A model generated the notes under the pieces. That model had not been told where the DNA came from and did not search any database. It worked only from the letters and a program-made list of their open reading frames with translations. From NCBI RefSeq assembly GCF_036186745.1, contig NZ_CP108086.1, forward strand, positions 3,844,001-3,908,000: a stretch of 64,000 nt of DNA, in the 5' to 3' direction. Each line of letters begins with the position of its first letter. Positions within the stretch are counted from its first letter, which is position 1. The stretch is from Microbispora hainanensis (lineage in GTDB: Bacteria > Actinomycetota > Actinomycetes > Streptosporangiales > Streptosporangiaceae). Positions 8,774 to 18,152 of this stretch are shown here, in pieces. A program made the translations under genes and the position numbers.

Positions 8774-10252
8774 GTGGTCGCACAGGGTGCGAAGGCGAAG
8801 TCCTCGGGGCGCCCGGCCCCCTCTCTCGAACCGCCCGGCAGGCCGCATCTGGCGGCCACCGGCACGGTCGCGGCACCGGCCGCCGTTCCGCTGCTCGACG
8901 GCGTACGCGCGGCCGTGCTGAACTTCCGCGAACCGAGCCAGACCGTCGCGGGCGGCGCGGAGGAGTACGCCTGGCGAGTCTCGGCCTACCTCGTCGGTCA
9001 GGGGGCGCGCGTCCACTTCCTCACCAGCCGGGAGCGCGACCAGACCCGCGGCGAGGCGCGTGACGGCATCGAACTGCGCCGGATGGGCAACAAATACCTG
9101 GTCTACCTTCTCGTCCCGCTCTGGCTGCTGATGCACCGCCGCCGGTTCGACGTCATCATCGACTGTATGAACGGCATCCCGTTCTTCTCGCCGGTCGTGG
9201 CGCGCCGCCGTACGCGGGTGATCTGCGTGGTCCACCACGTGCACGACCGGCAGTTCTACGCCTTCTTCCCCCGGTGGCTGGCGCGGATCGGCTGCTTCAT
9301 CGAGGGGCCGGTGGCGCGGCTGCTCTATCGGCGGTGCACGACGGTGACGGTCTCCGAGTCGTCCCGCGACGAGATGCGCGCGCGGCTGCGCTGGCTGGCG
9401 CCGATCGAGGTGGTGCCCAACGGCAGCCCGACCGCGCGGCCCGTCGCGCGGGAGCCGGTGCCCGGCGACCCGGCCGTCGTCTACCTCGGCCGCCTGGTCG
9501 GCCACAAGCGCGTCGAGCGGGTCGTCGAGCTCGCCGCCGAGCTGGCGCCCGCCCGTCCCGGCCTGCACGTCCACGTGATCGGGCGGGGCCCCGAGCACGA
9601 CCGGCTGGCCGAGCGGGCGGGCAGGCCCGACGTGGCCGGACGCGTCCACCTGCACGGATTCCTGCCCGAGAGGGAGAAGAACGCGGTGCTGAGCGGCGCC
9701 AGGCTCAACGTCACGGCCTCGGAGTTCGAGGGCTGGGGGCTGACCGTGATCGAGGCGGCCGCGCTCGGCGTGCCCACCGTCGCCTACGACGTGGCCGGCC
9801 TGCGTGACTCCGTACGGCATGGCGTGACGGGGTGGCTGGTGCGCGACGGCGAGCGGCTCGCCGACGTGGTCGGCCAGGCGCTGCGCGAGCTGGACGACCC
9901 CCTGACCAGGGCGCGGATGGCGCGGGCATGCCGCCAATGGGCGGGCGAGTTCACCTGGGGGAAGACCGGGGCGGCGATGACCAGGCTGGTGGCCGGCGAG
10001 CTCGACCGGCTCCCCGCGCGAACCCCCGGCGACGGCCCCGTGAAGTCCGGCTCCCAGAAGTCCGGTTCCGTGAAGTCCCGCCCCGAGACCGGCTCCGAGA
10101 AGTCCCGCCCTCAGAAGTCCGGCGCTGAGAAGTCCGGCCCCGAGACCGGCTCTGTGAAGTCCCGCCCTCAGAAGTCCGGCGCTGAGAAGTCCGGCCCCGA
10201 GAAGTCCGGCCCCGAGACCGGCTCTGTGAAGTCCCGCTCCGAGAAGTCCTGA
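8774..10252 (+). CDS. GT4-family glycosyltransferase with repetitive C-terminal tail
   Basis: This is a cytoplasmic GT-B fold glycosyltransferase of about 492 aa. The N-terminal Rossmann half carries PSQTVAGGAEEYAWRV, the acceptor-side glycine motif. The C-terminal half has YLGRLVGHKRVERV, GRGPEHDRL and the donor-binding FEGWGLTVIEAAALGVPTVAY, with the E-x7-E arrangement of GT4 enzymes. The GTG at 8774 is chosen because AAGGAG lies five bases upstream. In the equivalent mycobacterial locus a GT4 enzyme (Rv0225) sits between the methyltransferase and a GT-C gene, so a role in lipoglycan or polysaccharide assembly is likely. The last 70 residues are a Lys/Ser/Gly/Glu repeat absent from ordinary GT4 enzymes. 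It ends 6 bp before aftD. Confidence 0.9.
   Translation: MVAQGAKAKSSGRPAPSLEPPGRPHLAATGTVAAPAAVPLLDGVRAAVLNFREPSQTVAGGAEEYAWRVSAYLVGQGARVHFLTSRERDQTRGEARDGIELRRMGNKYLVYLLVPLWLLMHRRRFDVIIDCMNGIPFFSPVVARRRTRVICVVHHVHDRQFYAFFPRWLARIGCFIEGPVARLLYRRCTTVTVSESSRDEMRARLRWLAPIEVVPNGSPTARPVAREPVPGDPAVVYLGRLVGHKRVERVVELAAELAPARPGLHVHVIGRGPEHDRLAERAGRPDVAGRVHLHGFLPEREKNAVLSGARLNVTASEFEGWGLTVIEAAALGVPTVAYDVAGLRDSVRHGVTGWLVRDGERLADVVGQALRELDDPLTRARMARACRQWAGEFTWGKTGAAMTRLVAGELDRLPARTPGDGPVKSGSQKSGSVKSRPETGSEKSRPQKSGAEKSGPETGSVKSRPQKSGAEKSGPEKSGPETGSVKSRSEKS
10040..10251 (+). repeat. About 57-bp tandem repeat encoding the GT4 tail
   Basis: Three imperfect copies of a unit of about 57 bp, itself built from AAGTCCGGC and AAGTCCCGC-like 9-bp words, encode a charged K-S-G/K-S-R tail. 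The repeat ends at the stop codon. Confidence 0.85.
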
Positions 10253-10258
10253 GCGCCC

Positions 10259-13200
10259 GTGTCCGTCGACGTCTCGGTCCACCCGAGGGAGCCCGGCTCC
10301 GCCCGGGAAGCGGTGACCCGCACGCCGGAGGCGCCCGGCGAGGCTCCCGCCTCGGCCGAGCCCGCCGCGGGCTCGGCGGGCTCGCCGGGCCGTACGCTGC
10401 GGCACCGGCTCCGGTTGCTGGCGGGCTGCCTCCTGCTGGCGGCAGTCGCGTTCAACACCGCGCCCGGCGCGGTGATCTCCGAGACCAAGCTCGACATGGC
10501 GGTGAACCCCCTGGGGTTCCTGTCGCGCGCGCTCCACCTGTGGGATCCGGCCTACTTCGGCCACCTGCAGAACCAGGCGTACGGCTATCTCTTCCCGATG
10601 GGGCCGTTCTACGTGCTCTTCCGGGCCCTGGACATGCCGGCCTGGGACATCCAGCGGCTCTGGATGTCGCTCGTGCTGTGCGCGGCGTTCCTCGGCACCG
10701 AACGGCTGGCGCGGGCGATGGGCATCGGCTCGCCCGGCACCCGGCTCCTCGGCGCGCTCGCCTACGCCCTGGCCCCGCACGCGCTGGCGCTGATCGGGAT
10801 CAACTCCTCGGAGTTCCAGCCGAGCGCCGTGCTGCCGTGGGTGCTGCTGCCCCTGGTGCACGGCACGCGGGAAGGGGCGAGCCCGCGCCGGGCCGCCGCG
10901 CTGTCGGCCGCCGCGTTCCTGTTCGCGGGCGGCGTCAACGCGGCGGCGGAGCTGGCCGTGCTGGTCGTCCCGCTGCTCTACCTGCTCAGCCGCCGCCACG
11001 GTGGGCGCAAGTGGGCCCTGCTCGGCTGGTGGCTGCCGTTCGTCGGCCTCGTGTCGATGTGGTGGCTCGTCCCGCTGCTGCTGCTCGGGCGCTACATCTT
11101 CTCGTTCCTGCCGTTCATAGAGACGGCGTCGGCGACCGCCAGCGTCACCTCCCTGGTGAACGCGCTGCGCGGCACGTCGAGCTGGATCTCGTTCCTGCCG
11201 GTGGACGGGCAGCCGTGGCTTCCCGCGGCCTACGACCAGGCGACCGTGCCGTGGCTGGTCGCCGCGACGGCGCTGGTGGCAGGGCTCGGGCTGACCGGCG
11301 TCGTCCGCAGGGCCACCCCCGAGCGGACGTTCCTCGCGCTGTCCGTGATCGCCGGTCTCGTGATCGTCACCGCCGGGCACGCGGGCGACCTCGCCCACCC
11401 CTGGACCGGCCAGGTCAGGGACCTGCTCGACGGGCCGCTCGCGCCGTTCCGCAACCTGCACAAGTTCGACGCGCTGATCCGGCTGCCGCTCGCGCTCGGA
11501 CTCGCCGCGCTTCCCGTAGCGGGCCCGGTGCGGCTGCGCAGACCCGTCACCGCCGTGGCGGCCGGGCTGCTCGCGCTCACGCTCGTGCCGGTCGGTACGG
11601 CCGGGGTGACCGCTCGTGGTGCCTTCGCGGACATCCCCGCCTACTGGCGAGAGGCGGCGGCCTGGCTGAACCGCAACACGGGCGACGGCATGGTGCTCGC
11701 CATGCCCGGCTCGGCGCGGGGCGAATACCTGTGGGGACGTCCGCTCGACGAGCCCATGCAGTCGCTGCTGACCGTGCGCTGGGCGACCCACGCCAACGTG
11801 CCGTGGGGGTCGCCCGGCCTGGCCCGGCTCGTGCAGGCGGTGGACGAGTGCTTCGCCACCGGGCACGGCTCGCCGGGTCTCGCCGAGGCCCTGCGCCGGG
11901 CCGGGGTGACCTACCTGCTCATCCGCAACGACCTGGTCAGGGAGGCGCTCGGCACCGCCTGGCCCGCCCGGGTGCACCAGACGCTGCAGGACTCGGGGCT
12001 GACCAGGACCGCCGAGTTCGGGCCGCTGGTGGGCCTGACCGCGAACGGCACCGCCTCGGGCTGGCTCGACCAGCCCTACCCGGCGCTGGAGGTCTACACG
12101 ATCCCTGAGACGGCGCCGCTCGCCTCGATCGTGCCCCGCGCGGGCACGCTGCACGTGGAGGGCGCCCCCGAGGCCATGCTCGACCTGGCCGAGGAGGGAC
12201 TGCTCACCGGCGACCGCCCGGTGCTCGTCGGCGACGAGCCGGGCGCGGCGCAGATCCCCGCCCGCGACACGATCCTCACCGACACGCTGCGCAAACGCGA
12301 CATCGTGTTCGGTGACGTGCGGCGCATCGCGTCGGCGACGCTGACGGAGGGCCAGGCGCCGGTCACCACCGATCTCACCGACCCGGCATGGTCGTCGGCC
12401 ACCTCGACCGCCCGCTATCTCGACGTGAAGGACGTCACCGCCTCGTCGGCGGACTCCGCCGTGACCGCCGCCGTGGGCCAGCGCGACCCGGGGCGGCAGC
12501 CGTACGCCGCGCTGGACGACGATCCGCGCACGGGCTGGCGGTCGGACGGCTGGAAGGGCGCGGTCGGGGAGTGGCTGGAGGTCCGCTTCACCGGCCCGGT
12601 GGACCTGACCGAGATCTCGGCGGCCTTCGAGCAGGGGACGCTCGGCCCGCCGGTGGCCGAGGTCGCGCTGGAGACCGAGCGCGGCGTCCGCCGGGTGGCG
12701 GTGGCGCGCACCGACGCGCTCCAGCCACTGCGCCCGGTGCCCGGGACGAGCTCGTGGCTGCGGATCCGGGTGACCCGGCTCGCGTACGAGCCGAAGACGG
12801 CGCTCGGCAGCCGGGTCGGCATCACCGACCTGCGCATCCCGGGCGTACGGGCGGTGCGGACGATCTCGGTGCCCGACGTGTCCGGCGAAGATCCGGGCAC
12901 CGTGCTGCTCACCAAGCGGGGGGACGCCGACGCGTGCATGCGGGGCTCGGTCACCTGGACCTGCTCCTCGCGGCTGCAGACCATCGGCGAGGACGGCTAT
13001 GGCTTCGACCGGCTCGTCCCGGTGGCCCACGCCGGCGTGCGCACGGTGCGCGGGCAGGCCGTGCTCAGCGATCCGAAGGCGGCGGACCTGCTCACCACGC
13101 TGCCGGACCGCTATCCCCACGTCACCGCGTCGTCCACCGCCACCGAGCACGGGGCCGTGCTGGGCCGCCAGGCGATGGACGGCGACCCGGCGACGCTGTG

Positions 13201-14389
13201 GTACGCCCAGCCGTTCGACCGGCATCCGACGCTGTCGATCGACCTGGGCGAAAAGCGGAGCTTCTCCCGGATCCGGGTGCTGTTCCCCGACTCGGCGCAG
13301 GGCATCCCGCCCGTGAAGCTCACGCTGCGCGCGGGGGAGAGGGCCGTGCAGGGGTGGGTGGACAGAGACGGCGTGTTCACCTTCCCCGCGGTGAAGACGC
13401 GGACGTTCACCATCGAGTTCACCGCGCCCGCCTCGCGCCCGATCGAGGTGGCCGAGATCGCCATCCCCGGCGTGAAGCCCCTCGGCGGCCTCGGCGCCAT
13501 CCCGCTGCGGCTGCCCTGCGGCTATGGCCCGACGCTGCGGGTGGACGGCGACGACGTGCCGACCCGGGTGGTCGGCGGCACGCTCGACGACGTGCTCAAC
13601 GGCCGCCCGTTGACCTACTCGGGCTGCGCGCCCGTGCACCTGACCGAAGGCCGCAGCAGGGTCAGCGTGGCGCCGGGCGACGCCTTCCGGGTGCGCTCGG
13701 TGGTGCTGGACGACGGAGCGGAAGCCGAACACGAGAAGGTGACGGCCACCCCCGCCACGGTGACGTCATGGGGGCCGCAGGAGCGCCGCCTGCGGGTGGC
13801 CGCAGCCGCGCCGTCCTATCTGGTGGTCAACGAGAACTACAACGCCGGCTGGCAGGCGTACCTCGACGGCGTGCGGCTGACCCCCGCACGGCTCGACGGC
13901 TGGCGGCAGGCCTGGGAGCTGCCGGCCGGCGGCGGCGAGGTGGTGCTGCGCTACGAGCCCGACCCGGCCTACCGCGCGGCGCTGCTCGCCGGGCTGGGCC
14001 TGGCCCTCGTGGTGGTGGCCCTGGCGCTGGTGCGGGGCCGGTCGCGCCTGCGCGCCGCAGGGCCGGGCCGCGTCCGTGTGCTGTGGGTGTGGATCGCCGC
14101 GCCGGTCGCCGGGCTGTGGGCCGGAGGCGTGGCGGGCGTGGCCGTCGTCGCCGCCGCGCTGGCGGCGTTCCTGTGGCTGCGCGGGATCGCCGCCGCTCAG
14201 CACGCCGATCCGACCCGTTTCCGGGTCTTCGCCCGCCATGCCGCCTCCGCGTGGGTGGCGCTGGTCGCGCTCGGTCTCGCCGGGCTCGCCCAGGCCGCCG
14301 GGCAGGGCCTCGCCGCCGACGCGCTCTGTCTCGTCGTGCTGGCCCGGCTGCTGGCCGCCGTACGGGACGAGGGAGGGGTGAGCCGGTGA
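10259..14389 (+). CDS. aftD: AftD-type alpha-(1->3)-arabinofuranosyltransferase
   Basis: This is a very large GT-C membrane arabinofuranosyltransferase, 1376 aa, close to the roughly 1400 aa of mycobacterial AftD. It uses decaprenylphosphoryl-arabinose to branch arabinan in arabinogalactan or lipoarabinomannan. About ten membrane helices lie in residues 45-460. The first extracytoplasmic loop contains SETKLDMAVNPLGFLSRALH, with acidic residues where the catalytic site of the family lies. The central exported region (about 550-1230) includes two discoidin-like carbohydrate-binding modules (AALDDDPRTGWRSDGWKG and AMDGDPATLWYAQPFDRHP). Helices return at 1240-1370. The downstream DUF3068 gene overlaps it as GTGA. 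The DPA donor genes lie 6 kb downstream. Confidence 0.9.
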   Translation: MSVDVSVHPREPGSAREAVTRTPEAPGEAPASAEPAAGSAGSPGRTLRHRLRLLAGCLLLAAVAFNTAPGAVISETKLDMAVNPLGFLSRALHLWDPAYFGHLQNQAYGYLFPMGPFYVLFRALDMPAWDIQRLWMSLVLCAAFLGTERLARAMGIGSPGTRLLGALAYALAPHALALIGINSSEFQPSAVLPWVLLPLVHGTREGASPRRAAALSAAAFLFAGGVNAAAELAVLVVPLLYLLSRRHGGRKWALLGWWLPFVGLVSMWWLVPLLLLGRYIFSFLPFIETASATASVTSLVNALRGTSSWISFLPVDGQPWLPAAYDQATVPWLVAATALVAGLGLTGVVRRATPERTFLALSVIAGLVIVTAGHAGDLAHPWTGQVRDLLDGPLAPFRNLHKFDALIRLPLALGLAALPVAGPVRLRRPVTAVAAGLLALTLVPVGTAGVTARGAFADIPAYWREAAAWLNRNTGDGMVLAMPGSARGEYLWGRPLDEPMQSLLTVRWATHANVPWGSPGLARLVQAVDECFATGHGSPGLAEALRRAGVTYLLIRNDLVREALGTAWPARVHQTLQDSGLTRTAEFGPLVGLTANGTASGWLDQPYPALEVYTIPETAPLASIVPRAGTLHVEGAPEAMLDLAEEGLLTGDRPVLVGDEPGAAQIPARDTILTDTLRKRDIVFGDVRRIASATLTEGQAPVTTDLTDPAWSSATSTARYLDVKDVTASSADSAVTAAVGQRDPGRQPYAALDDDPRTGWRSDGWKGAVGEWLEVRFTGPVDLTEISAAFEQGTLGPPVAEVALETERGVRRVAVARTDALQPLRPVPGTSSWLRIRVTRLAYEPKTALGSRVGITDLRIPGVRAVRTISVPDVSGEDPGTVLLTKRGDADACMRGSVTWTCSSRLQTIGEDGYGFDRLVPVAHAGVRTVRGQAVLSDPKAADLLTTLPDRYPHVTASSTATEHGAVLGRQAMDGDPATLWYAQPFDRHPTLSIDLGEKRSFSRIRVLFPDSAQGIPPVKLTLRAGERAVQGWVDRDGVFTFPAVKTRTFTIEFTAPASRPIEVAEIAIPGVKPLGGLGAIPLRLPCGYGPTLRVDGDDVPTRVVGGTLDDVLNGRPLTYSGCAPVHLTEGRSRVSVAPGDAFRVRSVVLDDGAEAEHEKVTATPATVTSWGPQERRLRVAAAAPSYLVVNENYNAGWQAYLDGVRLTPARLDGWRQAWELPAGGGEVVLRYEPDPAYRAALLAGLGLALVVVALALVRGRSRLRAAGPGRVRVLWVWIAAPVAGLWAGGVAGVAVVAAALAAFLWLRGIAAAQHADPTRFRVFARHAASAWVALVALGLAGLAQAAGQGLAADALCLVVLARLLAAVRDEGGVSR

Positions 14390-15369
14390 CGGACGCGTTC
14401 GTGCGGCTGCGGCGCCCGCTCCTGCTGGCGGGCATCGCCTTCCTGGTCACCGTGGGGGCGCTGTTCCACTTCTACGTCTATCCGCGGACCACGGTCATGC
14501 CGCTGGAGCAGACCCGCGTGCAGCGGCTGGTCTCGCCTTCGGCCACCTATCTCGACACCGCGACCTTCCGCCTGCACCGCGACGTGCCGGTGCAGAACAC
14601 GGTGGCCGTCTATGGCGATCCGGGGGCGGGCGACGACCACACGGCCGTGTGGGTGGAGTTCTCCTCGCTCGACACCCGGGACGGCGAGCGCGTCGACTAT
14701 CACGAGCGCCGCACGGCCTTCGACCGGCGCACCGGTCTTGCCGTCGACTGCTGCGCGGCCTATGTGGACGAGGATCCCGGCGTGCGGCAGACCGGGCTGG
14801 CCTTCCGGCTGCCCGCCCGGGCCGAGCCGCGCTCGTACGCGATGTTCGACCCGCTGCTGCGGCGGGAGGAGCAACTGCGGTTCGAGCGCGAGGAGACCGT
14901 CGCGGGCGTGCCGACCTACCGCTACACCTACTCGGCCGGGCCGGTGAAGACCGCCGATCTGCCCGGCCCGGTGCCCGGCACGACGGTCGGCATGCCGGAG
15001 GAGGAGCGGGTCGCCGTGGCGAGATACACCGAGATCACCCGGACGATCTGGGTCGAGCCGGAGAGCGGTCTGACCGTGCGCACGCAGGAGCGGCGGCGCG
15101 ACACGCTGCGCACGCCCGACCAGGTCGAGCGGCTGGTCGCCTTCGACGCCGACCTGACGACGAGCACCGCCGAGGTGTACGCCTTGGCCGGGGAGGCGGC
15201 CCGGTTCCGCCGGTGGATGCTGCTGACGCGCGAGTGGATCCCGCTGGGGTGCGGGCTGCTGGCGATTCTGCTGGCCGGCGGCTACGCGATCGGCGTCCGG
15301 CCGGGAAGGTCAGCGGCGGCGCAGCACGAGCAGCAGGTTCCAGGTCACGATCTCGCGAACGCCGGGTAG
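14386..15369 (+). CDS. DUF3068 (LmcA-like) membrane-anchored protein, copy 1
   Basis: This 327-residue protein has an N-terminal helix (residues 10-30), a large external domain and a C-terminal helix (about 283-303), the DUF3068 architecture. The domain carries V-E-F-S-S-L-D-T-R-D, D-C-C-A-A-Y and an aromatic F-D-P-L-L-R-R-E-E segment. In Corynebacterineae a DUF3068 protein (LmcA: NCgl2760, MSMEG_0317) is required for lipomannan maturation and lipoarabinomannan synthesis. The start overlaps aftD (GTGA), so the two are translationally coupled. Its 3' end runs 60 bp into the convergent methyltransferase gene. A second DUF3068 gene sits at 19464. Confidence 0.88.
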   Translation: MTDAFVRLRRPLLLAGIAFLVTVGALFHFYVYPRTTVMPLEQTRVQRLVSPSATYLDTATFRLHRDVPVQNTVAVYGDPGAGDDHTAVWVEFSSLDTRDGERVDYHERRTAFDRRTGLAVDCCAAYVDEDPGVRQTGLAFRLPARAEPRSYAMFDPLLRREEQLRFEREETVAGVPTYRYTYSAGPVKTADLPGPVPGTTVGMPEEERVAVARYTEITRTIWVEPESGLTVRTQERRRDTLRTPDQVERLVAFDADLTTSTAEVYALAGEAARFRRWMLLTREWIPLGCGLLAILLAGGYAIGVRPGRSAAAQHEQQVPGHDLANAG

Positions 15370-16080
15370 ATGGATCACCGGGGTCGCCCAGCGAGGGTGG
15401 TAACGCGGCAGGGCGTCGACGAGGTCGGCGCCGGGATGCCGCCTGGCCCACGCGAGCGCCCGGGCCACCGAGACGGCGTACAGGCTCGTGCCGTACACGT
15501 TCTTGGGGGAGCGGCCGTGGCGGCGCGCGTAGCGGCGCGCGGCGTGATGTCCGCCCAGGTAGTGCCACGGCGAGGTCTCGTGGCCGCCCCACGGCGACAG
15601 CCAGTTGGTGAACGACAGGTAGACCAGGCCGCCCGGCCGCGTCACCCGCACCATCTCGTCGCCCATCCGCCACGGATCGGGCACGTGCTCCAGCACGTTG
15701 GAGGAGAAGCAGACGTCGACGGATCCGGTCTTCATCGGCAGGTCGAGGGCGCTGCCGAGCACCGCGCCGTCGGGGATGGCGCCGGTGCGCGCGCTCATCT
15801 CCCCGGCGTCGCAGTCGACGCACACCGGCCGCGCGCCCACGGCGCGCAGTGCTTCGGTGAAGTAGCCGGGCCCGCCGCCGACGTCGGCGACGAGCGCGCC
15901 GTCGAGGTCGGCGTACGCCGCGAGCTGGGCGATGGTGTCCCGGGCGAGCAGGCCGTAGAAGAAGTCGGGGTCGGTCTGCTCCTTGCGGAAGGCGCTGAAC
16001 AGGCGGATCGAACGGGCCAGGTCGGCGCGGAACGGCTCGGCGTGCACGACGTCCCTCTCCTGTCGGGTGCGCCGGAGCAT
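15310..16080 (-). CDS. SAM-dependent methyltransferase of the envelope locus
   Basis: This is a class I methyltransferase of 256 aa. Motif I is VADVGGGPGYF, the acidic residue after strand 2 is in VCVDCD, and the post-motif region has CFSSNVLEHVPDPWRM followed by VTRPGGLVYLSF. It resembles the Rv0224c-type methyltransferase, which neighbours a GT4 enzyme and a DUF3068 gene in mycobacteria. The acceptor is not known. The ATG at 16080 has an AAGGGGGA site; an in-frame GTG at 16047 with GGAGAGG is an alternative. It is the only minus-strand gene between two plus-strand glycosyltransferase genes, and its promoter faces that of the GT-C gene at 16119 across 38 bp. Confidence 0.88.
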   Translation of the reverse strand: MLRRTRQERDVVHAEPFRADLARSIRLFSAFRKEQTDPDFFYGLLARDTIAQLAAYADLDGALVADVGGGPGYFTEALRAVGARPVCVDCDAGEMSARTGAIPDGAVLGSALDLPMKTGSVDVCFSSNVLEHVPDPWRMGDEMVRVTRPGGLVYLSFTNWLSPWGGHETSPWHYLGGHHAARRYARRHGRSPKNVYGTSLYAVSVARALAWARRHPGADLVDALPRYHPRWATPVIHLPGVREIVTWNLLLVLRRR

Positions 16081-16118
16081 AACATCCCCCTTTGTCCCAC
16101 GGCGCTGGGAGAATTCCG

Positions 16119-18152
16119 ATGACTCAGACCATGCGTACGGAACGGCCCGGGGCCCTGCCGGGATGGCGGGCGGGCCTGCGGAACCCCGTCATGATCGCGG
16201 GCGTCCTGCTGGTCGTGGCGTCGCTGGCGGTGCGGATCCCCGTGCTGACGTCGTCGTCCTTCGTGGAGGACGACTTCCTGTTCGTGGGCGACGCCTACGA
16301 GCACTCTTTGACGTTCGACTTCCTGTTCCGCGTCCACAAGGGCCACCTGATGCCGGGGGCGCTCGGGCTCACCTGGGTGCTGTCGCGGCTGTCGCCGTAC
16401 GACTGGCTGCTGGTCTCGGCGGTCACGCTCGCCGTCCAGGCGGCGGTGGCGGCGATGCTGCTGCGGCTGCTCGTGCGGCTGTTCGGCACCCGGCCCGGGA
16501 TCCTGCTGCCGCTCGCCTTCGCCCTGTTCTCGCCGCTGACGGTCCCGGCCTTCGGCTGGTGGTCGGCCGCCATCAACGCGGTGCCGCTGCAGCTCACGAT
16601 GGTCATGGCCCTGGCGGCCCAGGTCAGGTGGGCCGGGGAGGGCGGGGCGCGGCACGCCCGCCGGGCGTTCTACTGGGTGCTCGCCGGCATGGCGTTCAGC
16701 ACGAAGGGGGTCTTCGTCCCGTTCCTGCTGTTCGCGCTCACCACGTCGTACCTGCGGCCGTGGGCGGGCCCGTGGATCGCACTCATGCTGCGCGAGCTGC
16801 GCTCCCACTGGCGGCTGTGGGGCTCCTACGTGCTGCTGATGGGCGGATACGCGGCGCTCTACCTGGCCCGGCGCGGCACCGCGCCGGGCGAGGGCGCGGC
16901 CGTCCCGGCTCCGGGTGACGCGGCGAGCCTGCTGGGCCGCCTTCTCGGCCAGGTCTTCCCGGCCGGGGTGGTCGGCGGGCCGCTGTCGTGGGGCCCGGTG
17001 CTGCCCAACGGCGGGCTGGCCGACCCCGGCCCGCTGCTGGTGGCCGCGGGGTGGGCCGTGCTCGCCGCCCTGGTGGTCGCCACCGTGCTGTGGCGGCGGC
17101 GGGCCGTACGCGCCTGGGTGATCCTGGCGGGCTACCTGGTGGCCGCGGACGGCGTGCCCACGGCGATCGCCCGCGGCACCGGGCTCGCCCAGGTCGTCGG
17201 CTCCGAGACCCGTTATGTCGCGGACGCCGCGATCGTGCTCGCGGTCTGCCTGGGGCTCGCCCTGCTGCCCGCCCGGGACGAGACCGCGCCCTACCGCCGG
17301 CCGATTCCCCCCGGGAGCGGGCTGCCGACGGCGGCGGGCCTCGTCGCGGGCGCCTATCTCGCGATGTCGATCGTGTCGATCCAGAACTACCGCGACACAC
17401 TGTCGGGCGACCGGGTGCGGGCCTACCTGGCCGCCGTACGGGCCTCCCTCGCCAAGACGCCGGACACGGCGGTGATCTACTCCAGCCCGCTGCCCGAGGA
17501 CATCGTGCTGCCGTGGAACGGCAACCGCAGGCTCAGCCACCACCTGCTGGCCCCGCTCGCCCGGCCCGCGCTGCGCGCCCGGATGCGGGTGCCCGAGCCG
17601 TCGGAGCACGCGCTCGTCTTCGACGACAAGGGCGGGCTCGCGCCGGTCGAGGTGAAGGCGTCGGTCGGGGTGCTGCCGCCGGGGGACCGCTCGTGCTTCC
17701 CGCTGTTCGGCGACGCGATCTTCTTCCCCGACGTCGTCTCGTTCGGCGGGCCCGGGCCGGTCGCCGGGCTGGCCTACACCGCGAAGCGGGACGGCACCGG
17801 CAGCTACGAGATGAGCGGGCAGCAGGGGCGGTTGCGGTTCCATGCCACCGGATCCAGTGGCGCGCTGGTGCACTTCCCGGTCACGGCCGTCGGCAAGGGG
17901 CTGCTGATCCGGCTGGACGACCCGGCGGCGGTCTGCCTGAAGGGCTTCGCCTACGGCGACCCCGTGCCCGGCGCGCCCGCCCCTACGGACGCGGTGACGC
18001 CGCCGTCTCCGTCTCCTTCCCCGTCGCCCTCGCCTTCTGTGAAGAGATCTCCGTCTCCGTCTCCGTCTGTGTCCCCCTCCGCGTCCCCCTCCGTGAAGAG
18101 GTCGCCCGGAGGGCGAGGCGCCTCGCCGGCTCCTCGACGTAGCGATGGGTGA
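16119..18152 (+). CDS. Second polytopic GT-C-like membrane protein
   Basis: This 677-residue integral membrane protein has about ten helices in residues 25-430. The first loop after helix 1 contains SSSFVEDDFLF, the paired acidic motif expected at the catalytic site of GT-C enzymes, and HKGHLMPGALGLTWVL follows. A soluble domain covers about 440-620. The last 60 residues are a Pro/Ser run interrupted by VKRSP. Start 16119 has GGGAGA six bases upstream; a TTG at 16092 is less likely. It is probably a polyprenyl-phosphate-sugar dependent transferase of lipoglycan or wall polysaccharide synthesis. Its last 170 bp lie antisense to the acyltransferase gene. Confidence 0.75.
   Translation: MTQTMRTERPGALPGWRAGLRNPVMIAGVLLVVASLAVRIPVLTSSSFVEDDFLFVGDAYEHSLTFDFLFRVHKGHLMPGALGLTWVLSRLSPYDWLLVSAVTLAVQAAVAAMLLRLLVRLFGTRPGILLPLAFALFSPLTVPAFGWWSAAINAVPLQLTMVMALAAQVRWAGEGGARHARRAFYWVLAGMAFSTKGVFVPFLLFALTTSYLRPWAGPWIALMLRELRSHWRLWGSYVLLMGGYAALYLARRGTAPGEGAAVPAPGDAASLLGRLLGQVFPAGVVGGPLSWGPVLPNGGLADPGPLLVAAGWAVLAALVVATVLWRRRAVRAWVILAGYLVAADGVPTAIARGTGLAQVVGSETRYVADAAIVLAVCLGLALLPARDETAPYRRPIPPGSGLPTAAGLVAGAYLAMSIVSIQNYRDTLSGDRVRAYLAAVRASLAKTPDTAVIYSSPLPEDIVLPWNGNRRLSHHLLAPLARPALRARMRVPEPSEHALVFDDKGGLAPVEVKASVGVLPPGDRSCFPLFGDAIFFPDVVSFGGPGPVAGLAYTAKRDGTGSYEMSGQQGRLRFHATGSSGALVHFPVTAVGKGLLIRLDDPAAVCLKGFAYGDPVPGAPAPTDAVTPPSPSPSPSPSPSVKRSPSPSPSVSPSASPSVKRSPGGRGASPAPRRSDG

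Noticed and set aside
8756-13732. A 1658-codon open frame on the minus strand
   Set aside because: It lies antisense to the GT4 and aftD genes, has Arg/Gly/His/Pro-rich low-information protein and no ribosome-binding site. It is a by-product of high GC content.
12388-15369. A 993-codon frame through the 3' half of aftD into the DUF3068 gene
   Set aside because: Only the part from 14386 is the DUF3068 gene. The rest is an alternative frame of aftD with Arg/Gly-rich sequence.
17983-18152. Frameshift at the end of the acyltransferase
   Set aside because: The frame stays open with no in-frame stop through the repeat, and both tails are repetitive. I kept the overlap as real but flagged it.
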